Assembly: GCA_964036045.1 (NCBI GenBank)
Contig: OZ038382.1
Coordinates: 1,561,496-1,625,495 of the forward strand
Length of the DNA stretch: 64,000 bases
Direction: 5' to 3'
DNA from: Eutreptiella sp. 'Long Island Sound 2002'
Taxonomy: Eukaryota > Euglenozoa > Euglenophyceae > Eutreptiales > Eutreptiaceae
Part shown: positions 18,601 to 26,451 of the stretch, piece by piece
How the letters are laid out: each line of letters begins with the position of its first letter
How positions within the stretch are numbered: the first letter of the stretch is position 1
Translations under genes and position numbers: made by a program
Notes under the pieces: model-generated
Database searches by the model: none
Told to the model about the DNA's origin: nothing
The model's input: the letters and a program-made list of their open reading frames with translations, nothing else

Positions 18601-19936
18601 GAGATATGTCTTCAAACGGTTCAGGTACCGCCTGCCGGAAGTGCTCGGCGAGCTGTACTTCGTGGCGACCAAGGAGGGGAAAATCAAGACCCTCAAGGAC
18701 GCCAAGAAGTGGCTCAACGAGCAGGAGCGGGTGGACGCTCCGCAGGTGGCTGCCAAGCGCTGGAAGTCCATCAAGCTTGAGCATGATGGACGGGAGATCC
18801 GCCTGCGGGAATGGCGTGACTTCCGAGGGAAATACACCCTCTTCCGCCGCAACGTGGAGGATTGGAACGAGGGTGACGAGCAGGCTCGCCTGCTCTCCAT
18901 GCTACCGGAAGCATGGATCAAGAGGGTCACCAAGGAGGAATCCAAGAGGGCCAAGTCCAACCACACGGTCAAGATGATGCTCCCCAAGGAGTATCATACG
19001 AACGTGGTGAGTTGGGCGAAGAAGAACGTGGCCCGGGATGTCAAACGGCACTCCCTGCGGAACGCTCTTCTCATCACCGTCTCGGGCGATCGCGAGAAGA
19101 CCGCGATCTGGCGCCTTGACGACTGTGAGTTGAGCGGCCAGACCATCCGTCTGCAGCCCATCCCGGCGCGGATGAGCTGCGACGAGATCCTGGAGTGGGT
19201 TGGCGAGGAAGTACTCAAGGAGTACCGAAACCTCCACCACACCCGCGGGTTGAAGCCCGGCGACCGCGACGTCAACTACGTTGGCGAGGGGCCTGGCGGG
19301 GAATCTGCCATGGACCCAGCGGGAACCGGCGGCGATGAGACTCTCGTCGACGATGACGACGACGATGAGCCCGCCGAAATGGCCGTGTGTGCCTTCGTGG
19401 CCAAGAACATGAGCGCGGGGACCAAGCCAGCAAACTGGAAGCCCCTGCAGCCAGGTTGGAAGAAGCAGGAGAAGAGGGACCCTCGCCGTATTGGCGACCC
19501 TCCGCTGTCCTTTGGGGAGTTCGTACGAGCTCACCCTCAGGGCTGTTTCGTGTGTTATGGGAGGAAGAAAGGCTTCAACCATGACCACCGAACATGCCCC
19601 GTCCACAAGGCCGACACGGAGGCTTACAAGAAGGCGCACGGGTCGAAGAAGCGTGCGCCCGCGGGTATCCGGGAAGCCAAGATGGAGGTGGACAAGGAAG
19701 AGCTGGCCAAGCTGATGTCGTCGGTGGGGACTGAGTTGGCCAAGGAGATCCAGGAGATCAAGAGGAACTGGGTCCCCAGATCGGACAACAAGAACAAGGA
19801 GAACAACCAGAATGACCAGAACAAGGACAAGGACAAGAACAAGGGTAAAGGAGGAGGTAAAGGGGGAAGAAGGAAGGGCGTCAACGACGTTGAGGCCGAG
19901 GAGAACACCCCCTCTTCCACAACCGACGCCCCCTAG
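15605..19936 (+). CDS. gag: Element A Gag, very large (1,443 aa)
   Basis: Translation probably starts at the ATG at 15,605, in an excellent context (GCTGCCATGG); the frame is open a little further upstream. Order by position: a unique N-terminal domain (15,605-16,000), an Ala/Glu-rich coiled coil (about 16,500-16,970), a Pro/Gly-rich collagen-like segment (about 17,400-17,580), a second coiled coil (about 17,605-17,800), Arg/Pro-rich linkers, DLDLDLDLEE coded by a GACCTG repeat (about 18,180-18,210), a capsid-like helical domain (about 18,470-19,260), a zinc knuckle of unusual spacing (C-x2-C-x8-H-x4-C, about 19,540-19,590) and a Lys/Asn/Asp-rich tail. Gag packages the RNA and forms the particle; typical Ty3-type Gag is 300-500 residues, so this is about three times longer. 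It ends at UAG 19,934-19,936. Confidence 0.88.
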   Translation: MVNWQEAGRTWPRPHPHAARLLRGLVWDQHYRHSNPQCEGGMPRSFELRTDIAPDRLQAVEDWLRAEGYEYRHQQRRWRAWTRPDRPGEGLRPDGIEEDEEPNAYPSGASINVSLWDVIEKKFPEPGNERRLQGSSSASPATEKRSAGDKKRDRRWREYQESLAAEAAQGAKGGTPAPSPQRPNGGHHPGSTTLGDYIQVAKQTQAKPRPLLPRARQTSAGPSSDIESAHRGRTPADQASSSSSVAPERDVARACERACGVPCNRRVARQRAKQYSAAVEGAAGIAQEEAAQWAHGMAIHTQTVAAIAAGLTAVAAHSAATARVNGELAAVDEEARLTQEAIACKEAEVKALAEALAQERAKKEAEERAHAEATAKAQEDAAKKEAIEAARRKVAEEKAKTEAELAALEAQKAQLLQAREAEAARAREEAEARAAAATAAAMEEAEAKLRHETPPGGSRVETLRRLFEGDASSRMKLDEADTGSSGSGSTTARRRRKGKGKTPERPRRPAGGHPHDSDPFFTASDGDERGRRHRQVVAWTGGSGGDVPMEGEDEDPPPPYRSSESSVTETPRWGDMDEDDDMDFGITKRRPSSDPPRRPGGDPPGPPGGGPSGPPGGRPPSGPPGGGPPGGGGPPGPGGPGGGPPGGPPGDPGDPPGNGVPDATWWWIVYLRRRVQLLELEVDTGKSEMARISTVAARAQKNLDIARAETKSLTNVVSGLQDRLDALEARGRVGSDHPPLESGSSDDDWGPGPGPGRPHAPGGAPRSRPSASAPSLSAPSHHSAGRRNERVPPGSGSEEWRDEWLSADYHNRRAPPRTPVRPRRPPPAPAPIPRAGGRYGGLRDEVPRGDVEWDVGEGEDLDLDLDLEEVDISPPRGVRREAAERSRRRRDEDAYMDAVRREHFGSAYVEEPRRSHRDSMEEMDVAAVGVRGRGRWEPRSTSRPAFMVSKAADAAVWEDLKDIKPPMYDGNPLNLDRFLEKLDDWGLAVTEDQPPADAERYVFKRFRYRLPEVLGELYFVATKEGKIKTLKDAKKWLNEQERVDAPQVAAKRWKSIKLEHDGREIRLREWRDFRGKYTLFRRNVEDWNEGDEQARLLSMLPEAWIKRVTKEESKRAKSNHTVKMMLPKEYHTNVVSWAKKNVARDVKRHSLRNALLITVSGDREKTAIWRLDDCELSGQTIRLQPIPARMSCDEILEWVGEEVLKEYRNLHHTRGLKPGDRDVNYVGEGPGGESAMDPAGTGGDETLVDDDDDDEPAEMAVCAFVAKNMSAGTKPANWKPLQPGWKKQEKRDPRRIGDPPLSFGEFVRAHPQGCFVCYGRKKGFNHDHRTCPVHKADTEAYKKAHGSKKRAPAGIREAKMEVDKEELAKLMSSVGTELAKEIQEIKRNWVPRSDNKNKENNQNDQNKDKDKNKGKGGGKGGRRKGVNDVEAEENTPSSTTDAP

Positions 19937-19969
19937 CGGAGCCCCTGCAGCCAAGGGCCCCAGCTAGGG
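19931..19969 (+). promoter_or_regulatory. Putative stop-codon readthrough signal between Gag and Pol
   Basis: Gag ends with UAG followed by CGG, and Pol continues in the same frame with no further stop and no ATG near its start. CCCTAGC (19,931-19,937), which contains the stop, is complementary to GCTAGGG (19,963-19,969), and an inner GCCC (19,941-19,944) can pair with GGGC (19,955-19,958). The same stop, frame and pairing occur in B (54,035-54,073). Amber readthrough is how some retroviruses make Gag-Pol; here it is inference. Confidence 0.65.
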
Positions 19970-22900
19970 CGGTCGCAGGGTGGTGACGTGGGAAGCGCCG
20001 AACCATCCCTGTCGGGAGTCGGTAAACACAAGGGGACTGCCGCGGGCGGAAGGCCCGGTCTGGCGCCCAGTCGCGGAGGCGGGGTGAGGGCAAGTGAAGG
20101 CACGAACCCTTGCGCCCGTCCGTCCTTCGCGACCAAGAACGTGTTTGATGTACTACAGGATCTATCCGAGAGTATCGGAGGATCACCCGGACCGCAGCTG
20201 GATGCTGCAGATGGGCAGCCTGAGCCCATTGTCCACGACCTGCACCAGTCGCTTGTGGAGCTTCTGGAACGGCCGGAGATCCTGAGTTTGCACGCCGTGC
20301 GCCGTGTCGGTCGCGAGCGGCAGTTGCATCTTAAGGTCCGTGCCTTATGCGGGGAAGTGGAAAAGGTTTTCGACGTGTTGGTCGACACGGGAGCTCAAGT
20401 CAGCTTGGTCAAGGCTGGCCTGCTTCCGCCAGAGTGTCTTACCGACAGTCGGAAACCTGTCAGGCTGAAGGTGGCGAACGGCCAGTACATGGTGGGAGGC
20501 ACGAAGGAAGCGGCCATTGGGCTGCAGTTCGTGAACCATCGTGAACTGAGCCGCCCAGACCTCGGCAAGGAAATCCTCCTGCACGGTAGCTTCTACGAGG
20601 CCGAGATGGAATGGGACATGATCGTCGGGTACGACTTCATGATGGAGACGGACTCCGGCGTCCTCCCGGCCCAGGCTTCCATGACCCTGTACCAGGACGA
20701 CCAACTCTCGTGGCTTTCGTCACCTGAGCACCATGTGGAATGCCAATGGATCCACCCCGAACGCTATCAGCTCGAAGTGGCCGCGCTGGACACTGAGCCC
20801 ACTGGGCCAGCGAATCAGGAGTACGGCGTAAGGCCGGAAGTGGCGAACCGAGTGGTTGCGGACCTGGGAGCGTCGGATCTGGCCCTGGATGCGTTCTCAT
20901 CAGGAACCTCCGCCCATCTGCGGGTATGTGAGAAGTACTGGAGCGCCCAGGACTCCGCGTGGAAGAAGCACTGGGGTCCGCATCAGGGATTGATGTGGAT
21001 CCATTGCCCCCGTTGGGACATTCCAAGAGCGATAGCGAAGATTCGCAAGGACCGCTCCCAGGCAGTGCTGGTTGTTCCTATGGGATGCACCGAGGAGGAA
21101 AGTACCCGACATTGGGTAGCCTCATTGACCAACATGACCTTGAACAAGGTCGTCCTACCGGCTGGAGAGAGTGTCTATCAGGACGCTAAGGGACAGCCCA
21201 TGCCGCCCCAGAGATGGCCAACAGAATTCCACTATGTGGATGGGGGCCTTGATCAGGCCGACACCACGGACTTCGTGTGTGTCAACCGCATCATAGCAGA
21301 GCCTTGGAGGCAATGCTTTGCGGTTCCCCCTGTTGACATCGAAGAATCGGACTCCGAAGACCCCCTCACTGAAGAGGAGTGGGATCTGGTTCAGGGGTAT
21401 ATGGATCAGCCCTTTCACGACTGGGGAAACCAGCGTGAGGGCAAAGGCCAGGACAAAGCCTGGTGGGAAGTGGACTCAATCGTCTCTGGTTCCTATGACG
21501 GGAATACCTTCGTGCAGAGGGTGCTGGATCACATGTCCAGCCAAGACGAGCCACCTGGCGGTAACCCACCCACCTACGGCGATCTGTTCCGAGGCAAGAC
21601 CAGAGATGGCCCGTTGGGCCACCTGGGAAGACCGCCTGAGCCGAAAGCGAGCGGGGTCGCTACCCCTCAAGTAAGCTCCGTGGTTCAAGTGCCCGGAAAA
21701 GCCAAGGCGGAGTCCGATGACTGCCCCAAGATCCAGGCGTTGAGGGCCAGGCTGAAGCGGAAGTATGGCGAGACCTTCTTCAGCGGAAAGCCTGTGTTCC
21801 CCCCACCGGTGCGTGGACCGTATGGCGAGGCCAAGATACGGCTGAAGCAGGACCCCCGTGTGTATCGTCACCGGGAGTTTGCCCTGAGGGGCGAGAGGAA
21901 AGAGGCCATGGAGAAGATCCTCCGTGACTTCATCCAGAGAGGCTGGCTTGAGCCGTGCCACTCCGAGTGGGCCTCTCCCTGCTTCGTCGTCCCCAAGAAG
22001 GTTGCCGGTGAGTGGCGGCTCGTGGTCGATTACCGCGGCCTGAACGCCCAAACGCAGCATGACAGCTATACGCTGCCCCTCATAGAGGACATGCTGCAAA
22101 AGCAACACCGGCGGAGGATCTTCACGGTGATTGACCTGAAACATGGTTATCATCAGATGCCTCTCGCCGAGGAGTCCCGTGCCTGCACAGCCATGAGCAC
22201 CCCACTTGGACCTCTCCAGTGGAAGGTGATGCCTATGGGCGTTACCAACGGCAATGCGGCTTTTCAGCGGATGCTGGAGAACCTGCTTGAGCCGGTGCGC
22301 GACTGTGCGGACCCCTTCGTGGACGACGTGATCATCGCGTCCGGGGACCCCAGCATGAGCTACGAGGAGCTCCTGGAGGCGCACGAGAGGGACGTCACTC
22401 GAGTGCTGGACCTCCTGGTTCGGCACAAACTCACGGGCAGCAGTGACAAGGCCACCATTGCGGTAAGCGAGGTGGTCTTCGCTGGCCACGTAGTTGGGAA
22501 CGGGCAGCGAAAGCCCATACCTGGCAAGGTGGCTGCGATTGAGCACTGGGAAAAGCCCAAAACGGTCTCTGAGCTACGGGCGTACTTGGGGTTCTGCAAT
22601 TACTACTCGGGGTATATCAAGATGTATGCCGAGTATGCAGCCCCCATGACGACCATGCTCAAGGGCAACCGAGAGGAGACCAAGAAGGGGTCCAAGAAGG
22701 CTCTGGTCTGGACTGAAGAGTCTGACCGTGCCTTTGAGGGGATGAAGCAGGCGCTGCTATCCGCAGTGGGTCTGCACCTCGTGGATCCCGACCGAGGGTT
22801 CGTCCTGCGCACCGACGCTTCCGACTACGCCATTGGGGCTGTGTTGGAGCAAGTGCTTGACGATGGGAGGCACGTGCCCGTGGCCTTCTGGAGCCGAGTC

Positions 22901-24958
22901 CTGGCGGAAGGCCAGAGACGGACGTGGACGCCCCGTGAAAAGGAGGCGTATGCCATCGTCATGGCTCTCAGGAAATGGGCTGGGTACATAGCCCTCCATC
23001 CCGTCACCGTCTGCACCGACCATCAGAGTCTGCAGTCGTGGCACAAGGAGCACGTGGACACCCCCTCAGGTCCCGCCTCCCGACGGGCAAGATGGCATGA
23101 GACCTTGGCCAAGTTCGACCTTACGGTTGTTTATATTCCTGGAAAGGATAACACCGTGGCGGACTGTCTCAGTAGGTGGGCCTACCCCGCCAGCAAGGGC
23201 ATGCAGGATATCTCTGCCCATGGCGATGAGGCTGAGACCGCTGAAGCCAAGAAGATCATCGAAATGGAGCGCCTGATGGAGGAGGAGGATGTTAAATGCT
23301 TCGTCGTCATGGCTGCAGATGCCCCCCTCGCTTCGAGGGTGAGCAGAACGGTCAGTGTACTCGCCCCTGTGGGCGCCGCGGGCGGAAGGCCCGGTCCGGC
23401 ACCCCCTGTGGGAACTGAGTCCGACAAGCACCTCTTCCCAGAGTCTTGCCTCCAGGACGACTGGACCGACGACTACGCCAAGTCTGAGGCCTTCGCGGCC
23501 GAGTACAGGGCTGTGACCGACCCTGACGACGGGCAGAAGTGGCCAAAGGGGCTGACTGAGGAAGATGGCAAGCTCTACCGGAATGGTAAGCTGCTAGTCC
23601 CAGAGTCCCGGGTGCTCGAGCTGTGTGAAGCTTGGCACCACCACATGCTGCACCCAGGGGTCAAGAAGCAAGCTCTTGACATGCAGCGTCGGTTCGAGAT
23701 CGACCATATTGTTCTCTACACCGCCATCAAGAAGGTCAGGAAGGGTTGCTCGGTCTGTCAGGCCTGCAATCCCGATAACCGGAACGTCAAGGGGGAACCC
23801 CAATGGACCCCGGTTCCTGACCAGCCCATGGAGAGCGTGGCCATGGACGTCTTCTCCATGCCCGAAGTGCACATTGGCAAGGAGACCTTTGACTGTGTGG
23901 TTCTCTGTGTGGACCGCCACAGCGGCTACGTTGTAGCCGTTCCGGCACGCAAAAAGGGATTGCTTGCCAAGGAAGTGGCAGTCATGATGATTCGTCATTG
24001 GCTGACCGTCTTTGACATCCCCCGCACCATTTGCAGTGACCGAGGGCCCCAGTTTACTGGTGGCTGGTTCAAGGCTATGTGTTCCCTCATGGGAATACGA
24101 CATGCCAAGAGCGTCGCCTATCTCAGCCGGTCTAACGGCCGTGCTGAAGTGGCTGGACGGCAGCTGTTCGAGAAGCTGCGCAAGATCCACATCACCAATC
24201 CACGGCGGAAGTGGTTCGAGGAGATGTGGCCTGCTCTAAAGGCCCATCATGACACCCCCACTCCGGGCGGTTTGTCCCCTCACCAGATTCTGTTTGGCAG
24301 GGACCCCCTGGGTAGGGGACTTCCCTTGTCTGGTGATGGCATGGCTATGGATGCCAAGGAGTTCTTCGCGCGGCAGGAGCAAACGGCGCGGGACATCCGC
24401 CAGCAGCTGGAGAAGGAGCATGCTGAGCGTCAGAAGTCCGCCCCGAGCTCGACAGCGCAGAAGTTCAGGGTGGGAGACCCGGTGTGGGTGATCAGACCCC
24501 GCCCCATGGGCACCCACCGCACCAAGACCTGGTTCACACCCGGCGAGGTGGTCCGCAGGATTGGTGAGGACACCTACCGCATCAAGGTGGGTCACGGACA
24601 GTTCCGGGAGCGCCACGAGAGTCAACTCCGTGCGCGGGAACCCGACCTCCGTGGCCGACATGTGTCCCTGGACTATGCCAGACATGAGGCCGACTCGGAC
24701 GACGACTATGCTGAGCAGGACGACTATACTGTCGAGAAGATCCTGGCTCAGCGTCCGAAGGCCTCGGCACCCGGAGGTCTGGAGTTCAAGGTTCGTTGGC
24801 GAGGCTATGGGCCGTCCCACGACACCTGGGAACCTGTCTCCTCATTCGTGCCGCGGGTCAATACTCCCTTCATGGAGTACATCCGCAAGCACAAGACCAA
24901 GATCCATGTCTCGGACTTGGCAGCACTCACCCGGGCGATTGCAGCCAGGGGTGTCTGA
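19937..24958 (+). CDS. pol: Element A Pol polyprotein: PR, methyltransferase-like, RT, RNase H, IN, chromodomain
   Basis: Pol is in frame with Gag behind one UAG. Domains by position: aspartic protease with LVDTGAQ (about 20,380); a DIRS-methyltransferase-like domain (about 20,842-21,240) with WIHCPRW where active relatives have NPP[FYW]; RT (about 21,830-22,500) with FVDDVI; RNase H (about 22,800-23,190) with RTDAS, REKEAY, CTDHQS and ADCLS; integrase with a zinc domain (about 23,635-23,770, CSVCQAC) and catalytic Asp 23,846, Asp 24,038, Glu 24,146, giving D-x63-D-x35-E; a GPY/F-like module (about 24,465-24,630); and a chromodomain (about 24,724-24,900, WRGYGPSHDTWEP). Every enzyme motif except the methyltransferase one is intact. 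The polyprotein is cut by its protease; the chromodomain probably guides insertion to marked chromatin. A 13-residue insert in the RNase H-integrase linker is absent from B. Confidence 0.95.
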   Translation, partial: RSPCSQGPQLGRSQGGDVGSAEPSLSGVGKHKGTAAGGRPGLAPSRGGGVRASEGTNPCARPSFATKNVFDVLQDLSESIGGSPGPQLDAADGQPEPIVHDLHQSLVELLERPEILSLHAVRRVGRERQLHLKVRALCGEVEKVFDVLVDTGAQVSLVKAGLLPPECLTDSRKPVRLKVANGQYMVGGTKEAAIGLQFVNHRELSRPDLGKEILLHGSFYEAEMEWDMIVGYDFMMETDSGVLPAQASMTLYQDDQLSWLSSPEHHVECQWIHPERYQLEVAALDTEPTGPANQEYGVRPEVANRVVADLGASDLALDAFSSGTSAHLRVCEKYWSAQDSAWKKHWGPHQGLMWIHCPRWDIPRAIAKIRKDRSQAVLVVPMGCTEEESTRHWVASLTNMTLNKVVLPAGESVYQDAKGQPMPPQRWPTEFHYVDGGLDQADTTDFVCVNRIIAEPWRQCFAVPPVDIEESDSEDPLTEEEWDLVQGYMDQPFHDWGNQREGKGQDKAWWEVDSIVSGSYDGNTFVQRVLDHMSSQDEPPGGNPPTYGDLFRGKTRDGPLGHLGRPPEPKASGVATPQVSSVVQVPGKAKAESDDCPKIQALRARLKRKYGETFFSGKPVFPPPVRGPYGEAKIRLKQDPRVYRHREFALRGERKEAMEKILRDFIQRGWLEPCHSEWASPCFVVPKKVAGEWRLVVDYRGLNAQTQHDSYTLPLIEDMLQKQHRRRIFTVIDLKHGYHQMPLAEESRACTAMSTPLGPLQWKVMPMGVTNGNAAFQRMLENLLEPVRDCADPFVDDVIIASGDPSMSYEELLEAHERDVTRVLDLLVRHKLTGSSDKATIAVSEVVFAGHVVGNGQRKPIPGKVAAIEHWEKPKTVSELRAYLGFCNYYSGYIKMYAEYAAPMTTMLKGNREETKKGSKKALVWTEESDRAFEGMKQALLSAVGLHLVDPDRGFVLRTDASDYAIGAVLEQVLDDGRHVPVAFWSRVLAEGQRRTWTPREKEAYAIVMALRKWAGYIALHPVTVCTDHQSLQSWHKEHVDTPSGPASRRARWHETLAKFDLTVVYIPGKDNTVADCLSRWAYPASKGMQDISAHGDEAETAEAKKIIEMERLMEEEDVKCFVVMAADAPLASRVSRTVSVLAPVGAAGGRPGPAPPVGTESDKHLFPESCLQDDWTDDYAKSEAFAAEYRAVTDPDDGQKWPKGLTEEDGKLYRNGKLLVPESRVLELCEAWHHHMLHPGVKKQALDMQRRFEIDHIVLYTAIKKVRKGCSVCQACNPDNRNVKGEPQWTPVPDQPMESVAMDVFSMPEVHIGKETFDCVVLCVDRHSGYVVAVPARKKGLLAKEVAVMMIRHWLTVFDIPRTICSDRGPQFTGGWFKAMCSLMGIRHAKSVAYLSRSNGRAEVAGRQLFEKLRKIHITNPRRKWFEEMWPALKAHHDTPTPGGLSPHQILFGRDPLGRGLPLSGDGMAMDAKEFFARQEQTARDIRQQLEKEHAERQKSAPSSTAQKFRVGDPVWVIRPRPMGTHRTKTWFTPGEVVRRIGEDTYRIKVGHGQFRERHESQLRAREPDLRGRHVSLDYARHEADSDDDYAEQDDYTVEKILAQRPKASAPGGLEFKVRWRGYGPSHDTWEPVSSFVPRVNTPFMEYIRKHKTKIHVSDLAALTRAIAARGV

Positions 24959-26439
24959 TCAGCGCCCTGAGCTCTCCCCTGATGTGTTATGAGCGCTTGT
25001 GAAACCGACGAATCGTCCCTTACTTGCTTGCTCTCTTCCATCTTTTGGTGACAGAGTGGCCATATACCCCCCCCTGCTGTATCCAGAGGAGGATGGCCCC
25101 TCTTTTCTTCTATTCGTCACTCCCCCCCTGCTGAATCCTTGGGAAACCAGGTAGGGCGACTGACCTTCATATTTTTGAGCTCTTGGGGCCTTGAAGCCCA
25201 TACGACGTTGCGCAACGGATGCCGCTGTCATCGGCATTGCGATTTTTTGGTGTGTGGTCTGGTTCCATGGCATTTGCGGAATCCAGACCAGTCGACGTGT
25301 GTCTCGAGACTATATATGCCTGAACTCAGGCGTTATCCTGTCCATCCTCCTGCATTTGCCTTATCCTGACCGTGGCGTGGTTTGGCACTCTGTTCTGAGT
25401 GTGTTTACACGCCTATTTACCCAAATTGTTGCTTGCTTTTCTGCCCTCCAGGATATATGCATCTGTATGTTAAGTGTCATCAGCCCATCGCTGAGGGGTG
25501 GACTGTTTTTCACCACGAATCGGGATACAGAGGCGCCTTGAGTCGCCGTGTACATATCCTTACAGCCTGGTCCAGCCTGGACCAGTACTTGGTTACAGAT
25601 TCTACTGTTTGAGTGCCCGTAATACCGTGTTGCCCTATTCGCTGTGGTGTGTGGAGATCCTGATGGCGCCAGGCGGGAAGCCCAGTTGCCTGACTACACT
25701 CCCAGCGGTCCGCCACTGTCAGTCCCAGTGTGAGCCTACCGATTTGCAGACGCACTTGCATTCGGATGGCGGCCTCCGGTGCTCCTGACCTCGGTCAGTC
25801 TGCCTGGGAAACTGGTGGTTTGAGGAGTCGACGCCTCCGCCCACACTGCATGGGGACTCCCTCATGTATGGCCACGCTTCGTGGTAGTAGGGCGAGGGAA
25901 AAGACGGCCTTGATGCCCGATCCCTTCAGGAGGAGTTCCCTTACGATTTGGGGTTCGTAAGGAGTTCGACTATGGCACTCTGGACTCGCGTCGTATGGAT
26001 ATGGACATGGTGCGCCCGAGGAAGGACCCGTGGGGACTCTCCCCAGTCGGCGGGCCTTGGGAAGCTTGGGGTAGCCTGATGGATCTTTGTGGTCGCTCTC
26101 GACTTGTGGGGCCACCTCGGCCGTCGTGTGACGCCTATGTTGGCCGTGTATGCCACTGCCACTGTGGTGGTGACCGTAGCAGCCGGCACCCGGTGCGCCT
26201 GGTATGGGTTAACGGGTCCTTTGGATGCCGAACAATCGCCGCCAGGACCCGGGACTTGATACTTGATACTATACATGTGCTACGGGCTGTTACAGCAGCA
26301 TACCTATCCCACTGTGGGATACCTATCTTACTGTGACTTACTGAAGTGAAGATATGACACCCCCCCCCCCTTTCAGGGAGTGGTCCTGGGTACCCGCTGC
26401 CATGCGTGGGTGTTATCGAGCCCCCCCCAGGGTTTGCTC
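24959..26439 (+). other. Element A 3' untranslated region
   Basis: About 1.5 kb without a convincing ORF. A related, partly deleted version is at 45,211-46,133 in B, on the opposite strand. Long 3' UTRs are common in large Ty3 elements; no function can be read from it. Confidence 0.7.
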
Positions 26440-26451
26440 TAAGGAGGGGGG
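26439..26451 (+). promoter_or_regulatory. Element A polypurine tract
   Basis: CTAAGGAGGGGGG touches the first base of the 3' LTR (TGAAGCGG). It is the expected primer site for plus-strand DNA synthesis. The identical tract in the same position occurs in D (49,947-49,957, minus strand). Confidence 0.85.
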
